Shown here: one piece after another, positions 1 to 7,534 of the stretch
Position numbering within the stretch: position 1 is the first letter of the stretch
Layout: each line of letters begins with the position of its first letter
Assembly (NCBI RefSeq): GCF_014646235.1
Contig: NZ_BMNB01000007.1
Location: forward strand, 124,001 to 188,000
Origin: Micromonospora sonchi
GTDB lineage: Bacteria; Actinomycetota; Actinomycetes; Mycobacteriales; Micromonosporaceae
Reading direction: 5' to 3'
Length of the DNA stretch: 64,000 nucleotides
The notes under the pieces: model-generated
Databases searched by the model: none
The model's input: only the letters and a program-made list of their open reading frames with translations
Told to the model about the DNA's origin: nothing
Translations under genes and position numbers: made by a program

Positions 1-74
1 AGTCGCAGCAGGTCGTGGAAGGTGCGGGTGTCCAGGTCGGCGAAGGCGGCGACCCGTAGTTCCGGGCTCGGCAT
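1..74 (-). CDS. GNAT N-acetyltransferase, ElaA-like (partial)
   Basis: Only the first 24 codons are inside the window; the gene runs off the left edge. It begins with ATG at 74 (minus strand) and reads MPSPELRVAAFADLDTRTFH followed by DLLRL. The run from DLDTRTFHDLLRL resembles the N-terminus of ElaA-type acetyltransferases (LD-x-RT-x-YDLLRLR). The match is short, so the family call is an inference. The catalytic acetyl-CoA fold lies outside the window. Confidence 0.5.
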   Translation of the reverse strand, partial: MPSPELRVAAFADLDTRTFHDLLR

Positions 75-91
75 CCCGCCAGGTTAGGCCG

Positions 92-352
92 TCAGCTCGG
101 GCGGGCGCCGACGGCGTCGCGGATCTCGGCGCCCTGCTCGGCCTCCACGGCCCGCGCGCAGTGTCCGCAGCAGAAGAAGCGGCCGGACACCTCAACGCCG
201 TGCCCGACGATCCTGATCTGACAGTGTTCGCAGATCGGCGCCAACTTGTGCACGGCGCACTCGAAGCAGTCGAAGGTGTGCACGTCGCCGCTGACGGTGC
301 GTACCTCGAAGGCCATCCAGTAGTCGTTTCCGCAGACCTCGCACGTCGCCAC
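92..352 (-). CDS. small cysteine-rich zinc-ribbon-like protein
   Basis: An 86-residue protein starting MATCEVCGNDY. It has a CxxC pair near the N-terminus, an FDCFEC pair in the middle, a CEHC pair and a final CCGHC motif, so it carries four likely metal-binding knuckles. Such proteins are widespread conserved hypotheticals in Actinobacteria; the function is not known to me. The open frame extends upstream to 730, but the GTG at 352 has a good ribosome site (GAGGGG, 8 nt spacing) and the conserved sequence starts there, so the upstream part is not taken as coding. Zinc binding is inferred from the cysteine pattern. Confidence 0.7.
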   Translation of the reverse strand: MATCEVCGNDYWMAFEVRTVSGDVHTFDCFECAVHKLAPICEHCQIRIVGHGVEVSGRFFCCGHCARAVEAEQGAEIRDAVGARPS

Positions 353-544
353 GGTGCCATCCCCTCGCAGTCGGTGTCCCGCCCAGCGTGCGACCCGCTG
401 GCACCGATGCCGGGTGGAAACGGTCCAGGTCACCCGGGTGGGGCGGCGTGTCGCACCGGCGCGTCGGCCGTTGTACCGGATGACCTGGCCGGTGGCGGCG
501 GCCCGGCCGCCGGTCCGTAGAGATCGCGAACCGGGAGGACGATG

Positions 545-820
545 ATGATCAAGAGAAACCGACTCTTCGGCACCCAGACCCGGATCACCTTCTGTCTCCC
601 GCGGGACACCCCGCCCGGCACGGTCAGCGTCGTCGGCTCCTTCAACGGGTGGCAGCCCGGTCAGCACGTGCTGGTGGCCCGCCGGGACGGCACCCGGACG
701 GTGACCGTACGCCTCGGCCCCGGCCCGCACCGCTTCCGCTACCTGGCCACTGGCGGGCTGTGGTTCGACGACGAGTCCGCCGACCAGGTGGACGAGCAGG
801 GTGGCCTGCTGGTGCTGTGA
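545..820 (+). CDS. CBM48 / isoamylase early-set domain protein
   Basis: A 91-residue single-domain protein with the core VSVVGSFNGWQPG, the hallmark of the glycogen-binding early-set domain (CBM48/AMPK1-CBM). The second half holds the PHRFRYLATGGLWFDDESAD strand typical of free-standing CBM48 proteins. No catalytic domain follows, so it probably binds alpha-glucan or acts as an accessory protein; this is inference. Two ATG codons (542 and 545) are possible. GGAGG at 534-538 is 6 nt before 545 but only 3 nt before 542, so 545 is chosen. Confidence 0.75.
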   Translation: MIKRNRLFGTQTRITFCLPRDTPPGTVSVVGSFNGWQPGQHVLVARRDGTRTVTVRLGPGPHRFRYLATGGLWFDDESADQVDEQGGLLVL

Positions 821-853
821 GGGGGAGAAATCTATCGACAGGCGTCTTTACTG

Positions 854-867
854 TTAACAAGGTTTAA
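854..867. promoter_or_regulatory. AT-rich imperfect palindrome upstream of the AA10 oxygenase
   Basis: TTAACAAGGTTTAA is an AT-rich, nearly symmetric stretch in an otherwise GC-rich region, about 50 bp before the oxygenase start. Its position suggests a promoter element or operator for the secreted chitin/cellulose oxygenase. No regulator can be named from sequence; it does not match the DasR or CebR consensus. Confidence 0.3.
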
Positions 868-918
868 ATTATGTTGGTGGCACCTCACCAGGCAACACGC
901 CGCTAAGGAGCTGCCGTC

Positions 919-1665
919 ATGCGCCGAAGAATCACCCTCCCACTGGTCGCGACGGGCGCCATGGTCGCCACCCTGGCCGTCGCCACCCCGGCCCAGGCCC
1001 ACGGCTACGTCTCGTCGCCGCCCAGCCGGCAGGCGCTCTGCGCCCAGAACCGGGTCCCCGACTGCGGGCAGATCCGATGGGAACCGCAGAGCGTCGAAGG
1101 CCCCAAGGGGCTGCGCAACTGCCACGCCAACATCGCGCACTTCGCCGTCCTCAACGACGACAACCGCGGCTGGCCCGCCACCTCGGTCGGCTCCACGGTC
1201 ACCTTCACCTGGGTCAACACCGCCCAGCACGCCACCCGCGACTGGGAGTACTTCATCGGCAACAACCGGGTGGCGGTCTTCTCCGGCGGCGGGCGTCAGC
1301 CCGGCGCCACCGTCTCGCACACCGTCAACCTCTCCGGCTACTCCGGCCGACAGAAGGTGCTGGCGGTGTGGAACATCGCCGACACCGCCAACGCCTTCTA
1401 CTCCTGCGTCGACCTCCAGATCGGCGGCGGGGGCGGCACCCCGCCGCCCAGCCCGAGCCCGACCACCCCGCCGGCGCCGTCGCCCACCCCGACGGCCGGC
1501 CCGACCAGCACCCCGCCGGCCGGCGGCACCTGGACCGCGGGTCGCGCGTACGCCGTCGGTGACCAGGTCACCTACGGTGGGCGTACGTACCGCTGCCGGC
1601 AGGCGCACACCGCCCTCGCCGGCTGGGAGCCCCCAAACGTACCCGCGCTCTGGCTCCTGCTCTGA
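919..1665 (+). CDS. secreted AA10 lytic polysaccharide monooxygenase with C-terminal CBM5/12
   Basis: A 248-residue secreted copper oxygenase that cleaves chitin or cellulose oxidatively. A Sec signal peptide ends at AQA, so mature protein begins with His28 (HGYV), the first ligand of the copper histidine brace; His104 (in AQHATRDWEYF) is the likely second ligand and Phe160 the axial aromatic. The AA10 domain spans about 28-168. A Pro/Ser/Thr linker (175-203) leads to a CBM5/12-type module (about 204-248: WTAGRAYAVGDQVTYGG and GWEPPNVPALW). CBM5/12 suggests chitin as the target. The module ends in LLL rather than the usual short polar tail. The ribosome site AAGGAG lies before ATG 919. Confidence 0.92.
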   Translation: MRRRITLPLVATGAMVATLAVATPAQAHGYVSSPPSRQALCAQNRVPDCGQIRWEPQSVEGPKGLRNCHANIAHFAVLNDDNRGWPATSVGSTVTFTWVNTAQHATRDWEYFIGNNRVAVFSGGGRQPGATVSHTVNLSGYSGRQKVLAVWNIADTANAFYSCVDLQIGGGGGTPPPSPSPTTPPAPSPTPTAGPTSTPPAGGTWTAGRAYAVGDQVTYGGRTYRCRQAHTALAGWEPPNVPALWLLL

Positions 1666-1690
1666 TCCCCGCCTGCCCATGAATGCCCAG

Positions 1691-1753
1691 CGTTGATCAT
1701 GAGGTTAGCGGCAGTGGTTGATCTTCAAGGTGCCGCTAACCTCATGATCAACG
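1691..1753. repeat. hairpin repeat family A, copy 1 (perfect 23-bp arms)
   Basis: Arms 1691-1713 and 1731-1753 are perfect inverted repeats beginning CGTTGATCATGAGGTTAGCG, with a 17-nt loop. It lies between two convergent genes (AA10 oxygenase and msrB). A near-identical element occurs at 23676-23738. It could act as a bidirectional terminator, but identity at two loci marks it as a dispersed repeat. Confidence 0.9.
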
Positions 1754-1764
1754 AGGGGTGGGGG

Positions 1765-2175
1765 TCAGGCGGTGCTGGGGTCCAGGCGGATGGAGAGGGA
1801 GTTCACGCAGTGCCGGGTGTCCTTCGGGGTGAAGCCCTCGCCGTGGAAGACGTGCCCGAGGTGGCTGTCGCAGCGGGCGCAGCGGATCTCGGTGCGCCGC
1901 ATGCCGAGACTGTTGTCCTCGACCTCCTTGATCGCACCCGGGATGGCGTCGTCGAAACTCGGCCACCCGCAGTGCGAGTCGAACTTGGTGTCGCTCGGAT
2001 AGAGCTCGACACCGCAGGCCCGGCAGCGGTACATGCCGGGGGTCCTGGTGTCCACGTACTCGCCGGTCCACGCCGGCTCGGTGCCGTGCTCACGCAGCAC
2101 CCGGAACTCCTCGGGGCTGAGCCGGACCCGCCACTCGTCCTCGGTGCGGGGCAGTTCACTGTCGGGAAGACTCAC
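1765..2175 (-). CDS. msrB: peptide-methionine (R)-S-oxide reductase
   Basis: A 136-residue MsrB that reduces methionine-R-sulfoxide in oxidised proteins. Both zinc CxxC pairs are present (C51/C54 and C99/C102), the family signature GWPSF follows C69, and the catalytic cysteine is C123 in RHCVNSLS. Length is normal for a one-domain MsrB. The start is GTG at 2175 with GAGAG just upstream. It diverges from the polymerase-domain gene at 2223 with a 47-bp gap that must hold both promoters. Confidence 0.95.
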   Translation of the reverse strand: MSLPDSELPRTEDEWRVRLSPEEFRVLREHGTEPAWTGEYVDTRTPGMYRCRACGVELYPSDTKFDSHCGWPSFDDAIPGAIKEVEDNSLGMRRTEIRCARCDSHLGHVFHGEGFTPKDTRHCVNSLSIRLDPSTA

Positions 2176-2222
2176 CTCTCAACGGTACGTCGAACGTCGG
2201 ACCCATCGCATATGGTCGCGCA

Positions 2223-3248
2223 ATGGGCGCAACCAAGGCCCCGGCCGAGGAGATCGAGGTGGCCGGGCACACCGTACGGCTGTCGAGCCCGGACCGGGTG
2301 ATCTTCCCGAAGCGCGGCTTCACCAAGGCCGACGTCTTCCACTACTACCTGAGTGTCGGTGACGGCATCATGCGCGCCCTGCGCGACCGGCCGACGACCC
2401 TCCAGCGCTTCCCCGACGGCGTCGAGGGGGAGATGTTCTTCCAGAAGCGGGTGCCGAGCCGGGGCGTGCCGCCCTGGGTGCGTACCGCCGAGATCAGTTT
2501 CCCCAGCGGGCGCAAGGCCGCGGAACTCTGCCCGGCGGACCTGGCCCACGTGGCCTGGGCGGCGCAGATGGGCACGATTGTGTTCCACCCGTGGCCGGTG
2601 CGCGCCACCCACGTCGACCAACCGGACGAGCTGCGGATCGACCTCGATCCGCAGCCCGGCACCGACTTCGCCCACGCGGCGAGGGCCGCCACCGAGCTGC
2701 GCGCGATCCTCGACGAGCTGGGGGTGACCGGCTGGCCGAAGACCTCCGGCGGCCGAGGCGTGCACGTCTACCTGCGCATCCAGCCGCGCTGGACGTTCGT
2801 CGAGGTGCGCCGGGCCACCATCGCGCTGGCCCGGGAGCTGGGTCGCCGCCGCCCCGACCTGGTCACCACCGCCTGGTGGAAGGAGGAGCGCGGCGAGCGG
2901 GTCTTCGTCGACTACAACCAGATGGCCCGGGATCGCACCATCGCCTGCGCGTACTCGCTGCGGGCCACCGCCCGGGCCACCGTCTCCACCCCGGTCGACT
3001 GGGCCGAGCTGCCCGACGTCGACCCGGACGACTTCGACCTGCGTACCGTGCCCGAGCGACTGGCCCAGCGGGGCGACCCGCACGCCGGCGTCGACGACAC
3101 CGGGTGGGACATCACCCCGCTGCTGGAGTGGGCCGAGCGGGACGCCGCCGCCGGCGAGGGCGACCTGCCCTACCCGCCCGACCACCCGAAAATGCCCGGC
3201 GAACCGAAGCGGGTCCAACCCTCCAAGGACCGCGACCGCCCCCGCTGA
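2223..3248 (+). CDS. LigD-type polymerase domain protein (archaeo-eukaryotic primase fold)
   Basis: A 341-residue stand-alone polymerase domain of the kind fused to ligase in LigD. It shows the metal-binding motif RIDLDPQPG (about residues 138-146), the SGGRGVHVYLR nucleotide-binding motif (about 178-188) and FVDYNQ (about 228). In bacterial non-homologous end joining such proteins extend and fill DNA ends, preferring ribonucleotides. No Ku gene is adjacent, but an ATP-dependent ligase lies at 21108-22220 in the same window. The C-terminal tail is Pro-, Lys- and Arg-rich. Start ATG 2223; no strong ribosome site is visible and a CATATG at 2209-2214 could be a -10 element. Confidence 0.9.
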   Translation: MGATKAPAEEIEVAGHTVRLSSPDRVIFPKRGFTKADVFHYYLSVGDGIMRALRDRPTTLQRFPDGVEGEMFFQKRVPSRGVPPWVRTAEISFPSGRKAAELCPADLAHVAWAAQMGTIVFHPWPVRATHVDQPDELRIDLDPQPGTDFAHAARAATELRAILDELGVTGWPKTSGGRGVHVYLRIQPRWTFVEVRRATIALARELGRRRPDLVTTAWWKEERGERVFVDYNQMARDRTIACAYSLRATARATVSTPVDWAELPDVDPDDFDLRTVPERLAQRGDPHAGVDDTGWDITPLLEWAERDAAAGEGDLPYPPDHPKMPGEPKRVQPSKDRDRPR

Positions 3249-3296
3249 CCCACCCGACTCACTACGCCCCGTACGACAGACGCCCCCCGCTGTCGC

Positions 3297-3366
3297 CGAT
3301 CTTGCACTTTCCGTCGGGACATAGTGGTCTCAACGACGCATAGCGGCGACGAAAAGTGCAAGATCG
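3297..3366. repeat. hairpin repeat family B, copy 1
   Basis: Left arm CGATCTTGCACTTTCCGTCG (from 3297) pairs, with a few mismatches, with the right arm CGACGAAAAGTGCAAGATCG ending at 3366. It sits between the convergent genes at 2223 (plus) and 3418 (minus). A second copy with the same arms and the internal GGGACATA word is at 61552-61621, also between convergent genes. Confidence 0.85.
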
Positions 3367-3417
3367 CGGAGGCGGGGGTGGGGGCCAGAGGGCGGGCAAG
3401 TTTCCGTCCACAGGCGG

Positions 3418-3720
3418 TCACACGTGAAGGCCTCGACGAACCGCCGCCTCCACCGCCTCCTTGGCTTCGGCCAGGCCAACACCGGTGGCCTTCCGGTACG
3501 CCGCGATTGCCTGGATCTTGTCGCCCCGGGCCAGGTGCTCCTGAACCTCGACCGGCAGCGGGTCGGGATCAGGAACTCCCAGATGCTGCATCACCAGCGC
3601 CAGGCGGCGCTCCAGTGCGGCCAGCCGGTACGCGGTGCGGGCCGACTCTCGCCGGCTCGGTGTCTGCGCGAACAGGAGACCGATCACGAGCACGAGGAGT
3701 ACGGCAAGGAGGACGTCCAT
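3418..3720 (-). CDS. membrane-anchored protein with ribosomal L7/L12-like C-terminal domain
   Basis: About 100 residues. MDVLLAVLLVLVIGLLFAQT forms an N-terminal membrane segment, followed by a short charged helix (RRESARTAYRLAALERRLAL) and a C-terminal module, GDKIQAIAAYRKATGVGLAE followed by AKEAVE, that closely resembles the L7/L12 C-terminal fold (GDKKIxVIKxVRxxTGLGLKEAK). Proteins of this shape are common, uncharacterised actinobacterial genes. The frame can start earlier at TTG 3756; ATG 3720 is preferred because the membrane segment begins there, but neither start has a clear ribosome site. It is not a ribosomal protein gene. Confidence 0.6.
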   Translation of the reverse strand: MDVLLAVLLVLVIGLLFAQTPSRRESARTAYRLAALERRLALVMQHLGVPDPDPLPVEVQEHLARGDKIQAIAAYRKATGVGLAEAKEAVEAAVRRGLHV

Positions 3721-3775
3721 GCCGGTGATCGAAGCAGGCCGCTCCACGGTGGGCAAGGGAACTCCGCGCTGAGAG

Positions 3776-3970
3776 TCAGCTCGGGGCGCCAGCCTTCACG
3801 GCGGTCACGAAGGATCGCCACTGGGCGGCGTCGAACAGCAACGCCGGCCCGGCGGCATCCTTGCTGTCCCGCACCCCCACGACGCCACCGATGTTGTCAG
3901 CTACCTCGACGCAAGCTCCCTCCGCGCTACGACTGCTCTTGCGCCACCGGGCATTGGTCAGGTCATTCAT
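3776..3970 (-). CDS. DUF397 domain protein
   Basis: A 64-residue DUF397 protein with the usual landmarks: WRKSSRSAEGACVEVADN, VGVRDSKD and a final WRSFVTAVKAG. These small proteins are nearly always encoded next to a helix-turn-helix regulator of the DUF5753 type, as here: its start overlaps the end of that upstream gene by 8 nt, so the two are translationally coupled. BldB/WhiJ-like developmental control, or a partner/antitoxin role for the regulator, has been suggested for the family; nothing here decides it. Confidence 0.9.
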   Translation of the reverse strand: MNDLTNARWRKSSRSAEGACVEVADNIGGVVGVRDSKDAAGPALLFDAAQWRSFVTAVKAGAPS

Positions 3971-4841
3971 TGAACGTCTCCTTGATAACCGTCCCGATCA
4001 GATCTTCAGACTCGCGCACGTCGAGCGAAAGGTCCAGAAGGGTGGACCAGGCGTCAACGTAGGCCTCTACCTCTGCCGGCTTGTCCAGATAGAGGCTGCC
4101 GGTCAGCGACTCGCTGTAGACGGTCGAAGGCTCTGGAGGCCGCGTGCCCACAGCTGGAAAATCCAGCATGATGAACGAGCCGGCAACCGAAACCAGGCGT
4201 GGCCCGCTATTCAGCGGCAGGATCCGGACGGATACGTTCGGTCGCTGCGCAGCGTTCACCAGGTGCGCAAGTTGGCTGCGCCAAGCGTCCAGGTCGGGAA
4301 GAGGGCGACGGATCACCGCCTCGTCGACGATGGCCTCGAAGATGGGGGCCTTCGGGCTGCGGCGGGTGAGCAGCTTCTGGCGCTCCAATCGGAGCGCGAC
4401 CTTCTGTGCCACCTCGTCCTGGCTTCGCCCAGGCTTCGCACTGAAAATGGCTGACGCGTAATCAGCCGTCTGGAGCAACCCGGGGATCAGCGACGGCTCG
4501 TAGTAGCGTATGTGCCGGGCCGCCGCCTCCAGCCCGACGTACAGCTCGAACCAGGCCGGGATGGCCTCTCCGTAAGCGTGCCACCAGCCGCGGCTCTTGC
4601 CTTCGCGGGCCAGGCTGACCATGACCTCGGTCAGTTCCGCTGAGGTGCCGTAGTGCTGGCACATGAGCGCCACGTCGTGGGTGCGGAGCGTGGTCTGCCC
4701 GCTCTCCAGTCGGTACATCTTGGCACGCGACCATTCAAGCGTCTGGGCTGCGGCTTCCAGGTTGATGCCCGCTTCTTCTCTGGACTGCCGCAGCAGCCTG
4801 CCTAATTGCCGACGGGGCACTGAAGATCCAACTTCGCTCAT
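3963..4841 (-). CDS. XRE-family helix-turn-helix regulator with DUF5753 domain
   Basis: A 292-residue DNA-binding protein. The HTH occupies about residues 9-65 (LGRLLRQSREEAGINLEAAA and WSRAKMYRLESGQTTLR); the C-terminal DUF5753 region begins near YYEPSLIPGLLQTADYA and contains LERQKLLTRRSPKAPIFEAI and the closing RVRILP-like strand. WhiJ and its paralogues have this architecture. The frame is open far upstream, but ATG 4841 fits the start of the conserved HTH region. It forms a coupled pair with the DUF397 gene, with which it overlaps. A second, independent pair lies at 44516-45444. Confidence 0.9.
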   Translation of the reverse strand: MSEVGSSVPRRQLGRLLRQSREEAGINLEAAAQTLEWSRAKMYRLESGQTTLRTHDVALMCQHYGTSAELTEVMVSLAREGKSRGWWHAYGEAIPAWFELYVGLEAAARHIRYYEPSLIPGLLQTADYASAIFSAKPGRSQDEVAQKVALRLERQKLLTRRSPKAPIFEAIVDEAVIRRPLPDLDAWRSQLAHLVNAAQRPNVSVRILPLNSGPRLVSVAGSFIMLDFPAVGTRPPEPSTVYSESLTGSLYLDKPAEVEAYVDAWSTLLDLSLDVRESEDLIGTVIKETFNE

Positions 4842-5017
4842 CTCGGCTCGTCTCAGTTCGATGTGGCGACGTGTCTCGACTCGATCAGATTGAACTGCGG
4901 GATGATGCGTTTCAAGTATGCGCGCGGCGTTTTCTTGATGAGATGTTGCATTCAGCGAATCTGCGGACCGATGGTGGTTGGTAGACGGGTGTCGACCAGT
5001 GATCATTGGAGGTCTGG

Positions 5018-5248
5018 GTGGCTCGGTGGAAGTGGTTCCAGCGCAGGAATGAAGCGATCGACGTGGTGGTGAGACCCGCCGGTGCCGGCAGGGAGTGTGC
5101 CGATCGGGGCGCGGCCGGCCGGGCGAATCGATCCGTCGGGGACGTGGCCACGGGCCAGGCTCGGCAGCGAAGACTGCTGACGGCGCGGGCGGGACAGCGG
5201 CATGTCGAGCAGCCGGCGCGGCGGTGCAACCAGGGGAGCCACCGGTGA
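5018..5248 (+). CDS. small basic protein, function unknown
   Basis: A 76-residue open frame starting GTG 5018, with GGAGG at 5008-5012, 5 nt upstream. The product (MARWKWFQRRNEAIDVVVRP and so on) is rich in Arg and matches no family I know. Its stop codon overlaps the GTG of the next gene (GGTGAGTG), which is the usual sign of translational coupling. The strong ribosome site and the coupling are the reasons for calling it; the sequence itself is low complexity and could be a decayed gene. Confidence 0.45.
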   Translation: MARWKWFQRRNEAIDVVVRPAGAGRECADRGAAGRANRSVGDVATGQARQRRLLTARAGQRHVEQPARRCNQGSHR

Positions 5249-5532
5249 GTGGCGAGGAGGAGTGGCGGCCGGTCGAGGTGTCGGAGCTGCCGGAGATAGC
5301 GGTCGACCGCCAGCCGGATCTGTTGGTGCTCGCGACGGAGGACGACGGGCCGATCGGCTGGGCGATCGTTCTTCCCGACGGCCATTTCTGGCTGATCCGC
5401 AACTCGTCCCGGGCCCTGACCCACGGTTCGAGCCTTTCGGTGCTGACCACCTTCTGGGCCAGCATCCTGGACTGCGAGGTCGGACGACCTCGGCTGGTCG
5501 GAGCCCGCGACGCCGAGCGGGTCAGAGATTGA
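5245..5532 (+). CDS. small acidic hypothetical protein
   Basis: A 95-residue protein beginning GTG 5245, with a strong ribosome site AGGGGAG at 5232-5238. The sequence (MSGEEEWRPVEVSELPEIAV and later DGPIGWAIVLPDGHFWLIRN) looks like a compact beta-rich domain. No family is recognised. It is coupled to the 76-residue gene upstream and is convergent with the acetyltransferase gene, overlapping it by 11 bp at the 3' ends. It diverges from the HTH/DUF397 pair, so it may belong to the same regulatory module. Confidence 0.65.
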   Translation: MSGEEEWRPVEVSELPEIAVDRQPDLLVLATEDDGPIGWAIVLPDGHFWLIRNSSRALTHGSSLSVLTTFWASILDCEVGRPRLVGARDAERVRD

Positions 5533-5974
5533 GCTTCATGCCCTCGTGGCTGGCGACGAAGCCGAGACCGAGATAGAAGCGGTGCGCGTCGTGGCGGGTC
5601 TTGTCGGTGGTGAGCTGCACCAGACCACAGCCGCGCAGCCGCGCCTGGTCGATCGCCCAGGTCATCATCAGGCGGCCCAGGCCGCGACCCCGGTGATCCG
5701 AGCGAACCCGGACCGACTCGACCAGCTGCCGCTCGGTGCCGTGCCGCCCGAGCCCGGGGATGTAGGTCAGCTGCATACAGCCCAACAGCTCGCCGCCAGC
5801 CTCGGCGACCACGAGTTGGTTGCGCGGGTCGGCCGTGATGTCCGCGAACGCCTCCTCGTAGGTGGCGTCGACCTCGCTGACGTCACGGGTACGCCCCAGC
5901 ACGTCGTCGGCGAGCAGGTCGAGCACGGCGGGCAGGTCGGCCCGGACTGCCTCACGGAAGATCACGTCGCTCAT
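5522..5974 (-). CDS. GNAT family N-acetyltransferase
   Basis: A 150-residue single-domain acetyltransferase. The acetyl-CoA-binding motif A is VRVRSDHRGRGLGRLMMTWA (about residues 89-108), followed by the motif-B region DAHRFYLGLGF. The N-terminus (FREAVRADLPAVLDLLADD) is the common GNAT start. The substrate cannot be read from sequence. The 3' end overlaps the convergent hypothetical gene by 11 bp. Confidence 0.9.
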   Translation of the reverse strand: MSDVIFREAVRADLPAVLDLLADDVLGRTRDVSEVDATYEEAFADITADPRNQLVVAEAGGELLGCMQLTYIPGLGRHGTERQLVESVRVRSDHRGRGLGRLMMTWAIDQARLRGCGLVQLTTDKTRHDAHRFYLGLGFVASHEGMKLNL

Positions 5975-6088
5975 CCCGCGAGAATTTCATACCGGCACGG
6001 ACCGATGTACGGCAGAGCCATGCTCGCATGGTGTGGCTGCCCAACCGCAGCGCCGACGGCGTACTCCCCGATTGGTCTGGCGGGCAAC

Positions 6089-6138
6089 TTCGGGGAAACT
6101 GCTGCCTCGTGCGGAGTTGAGGCAGCAGTTTCCCCGAA
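6089..6138. repeat. hairpin repeat family C, copy 1 (perfect 20-bp arms)
   Basis: Arms TTCGGGGAAACTGCTGCCTC (6089-6108) and its exact complement (6119-6138) flank a 10-nt loop. A related hairpin, TCGGGGAAGTTGC with its complement, occurs at 45562-45610; both continue into CCCCGAAACTGT on the right. It lies upstream of the acetyltransferase gene. Confidence 0.85.
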
Positions 6139-6176
6139 ACTGTCGTCGGTTCGCAGGCCTGCAGGGGGCGAAGATG

Positions 6177-6213
6177 ACGAAGGGCCGACCCCGGTTCGGG
6201 GTCGGCCCTTCGT
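6177..6213 (-). terminator. strong stem-loop terminator of the C39 peptidase gene
   Basis: A perfect 16-bp stem (ACGAAGGGCCGACCCC, 6177-6192, with its complement at 6198-6213) and a 5-nt loop, 12 bp beyond the stop codon of the minus-strand peptidase gene. Position and stability support a rho-independent type terminator, although no long U tract follows. Confidence 0.8.
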
Positions 6214-6224
6214 TGTCAGGGTCG

Positions 6225-6881
6225 TCAGCTGGTGGCGGAGTAGCCGCGGGTGGCGATCCAGTTGGCGAGGGTGTCGGTGTTCATCTGGTAGGTGGCCTGG
6301 TTGGGGTTGGCGGAGTCGGCGATGGTGACGGTGTCGCCGTTGTTCTGGTAGCCGGTGACGCTGATGTAGTGTCCGCCGGCGAAGCTGTGGGGGGTGCCGT
6401 TGGTGTCGGTGGCGGTGCCGGCGATGTTGGCGACCACGGCGCGGCCGTCGTCGACGGTGCGGACGATGTCGTCGCGCAGTTTGTCGGCCTGCTTGGTGGC
6501 GGCCTTGGCGTCGCGGATCTCCACGGACTTGTAGACGTCCTTGCCGGTTTCCTTGTTCAGGATGGGCGTGATGTCGTTGATGGAGTCGGTGCCGTTCTCG
6601 GTGGTGCCCATGCGCTTGGCCATCTCGTGCTGGTCGATGTGCTTGCCCTGGACGCTGAGGGCGTTGCTGGCGGCGGCGGGGCCGCAGTAGTAAAAGGTCT
6701 CCTGGGCCTGGTAGCGCACGGGGAGCTGGCGCTCGCCGCCGGTCTTGCGGTCGGCCTGCACCTGGGCGGTGGTGGTGGCCGGGGCGGCGTGGGCGGTGAT
6801 GGCGGGGGCGGCGATGCCACCGGCGGTGGCGGCGGCAGCGGCGATGGTCAGGGCGGTCTTACGCAGGATGGTGGTACGCAT
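6225..6881 (-). CDS. secreted C39-family cysteine peptidase-like protein
   Basis: A 218-residue exported protein. The Sec signal (TALTIAAAAATAGGIAAPAI then THAAPA) ends near residue 33. The mature part is a papain-fold C39 domain with QAQETFYYCGPAAASNAL (Cys66), FAGGHYISVTGY (His171) and IADSANP (Asp189), forming a complete Cys-His-Asp set. Many exported C39-like proteins have no known substrate. It is a single gene with its own terminator; ribosome site GGAAGG lies upstream of ATG 6881. Confidence 0.85.
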   Translation of the reverse strand: MRTTILRKTALTIAAAAATAGGIAAPAITAHAAPATTTAQVQADRKTGGERQLPVRYQAQETFYYCGPAAASNALSVQGKHIDQHEMAKRMGTTENGTDSINDITPILNKETGKDVYKSVEIRDAKAATKQADKLRDDIVRTVDDGRAVVANIAGTATDTNGTPHSFAGGHYISVTGYQNNGDTVTIADSANPNQATYQMNTDTLANWIATRGYSATS

Positions 6882-7534
6882 GATGGGTCACACCTTCCGT
6901 TCGGGGGTACGCAGCACGGATCAACCCATACCGGGGCTCGCGGTGCTGCGGGGGGAGAAAGGGAACGCCCGGCGGGGGGTGCTCGGACGTCCGGGGGGTG
7001 TAACGATCCGGGTCGGCCCCACATTCCAGGGGTTCCGGGTTCCGGGGGGTGCCGTGGCGCGGGGAAGCGCCTGCGGTCAGCCATGTACAACGACCCGGCC
7101 CCGGCCATCATTCCGCCGCCGGAGTGGCCCGGCCCACGGGATAACGGCCCGTAAACCAGACATGCATCCCGAAACTCGCACACGGGTGGATTGGGGCTCG
7201 GCGGCTCCCCGGGGTCGGAAACGCGCAGCCCGGTAAGTTGTCCGTGGTGGGCGCGATCTCGCCTTGCGACAGCGGCCACAACTCGGCGTGATCAGGAGTC
7301 GGTCGGGCCATGAGCCGCGATCAACCATGCTCTTGATCGCCAAGCCAGAGGTCGAGGGCTTGCTGCACCCCCGCCTGCCGGTACGGACCGCCCGGGTGGT
7401 CCGCTGCAAGCCGATTTTACGGAGAGTAGTCCAATCTTCTCGCTCTGGCGTCGAGGTTGGCCTATCTGTACTCTGTGCCGAACATTGATGATCACGCTGT
7501 TCGTTGATCACGCTGCTTTGCGGGGGGTGCGGCT
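6882..7534. other. 650-bp intergenic region without a recognisable gene
   Basis: No supportable gene is seen. The region upstream of the C39 peptidase is G-rich. A short ATG frame (7083-7154, 23 codons) has no ribosome site. The last 100 bp before the LamG gene is lower in GC and contains two TTGAT(GAT)CACGCTG words (about 7484 and 7505), which may be part of the promoter of the toxin island. Confidence 0.4.

Noticed and set aside
353..730. Upstream extension of the zinc-ribbon gene to a 212-residue protein
   Set aside because: The extra sequence is low-complexity and overlaps the CBM48 gene on the other strand; GTG 352 has a good ribosome site at the conserved N-terminus.
4842..5465. Upstream extension of the HTH regulator to 500 residues
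   Set aside because: The HTH family starts near residue 209 of that frame, and the upstream part overlaps two plus-strand small genes.
7083..7154. 23-codon plus-strand frame MYNDPAPAIIPPPEWPGP
   Set aside because: No ribosome site, no neighbour coupling, and proline-rich composition expected by chance in this GC range.
7484..7520. Two TTGAT-CACGCTG words considered as a transposon end
   Set aside because: Too short, no matching far end, and no transposase in the window.
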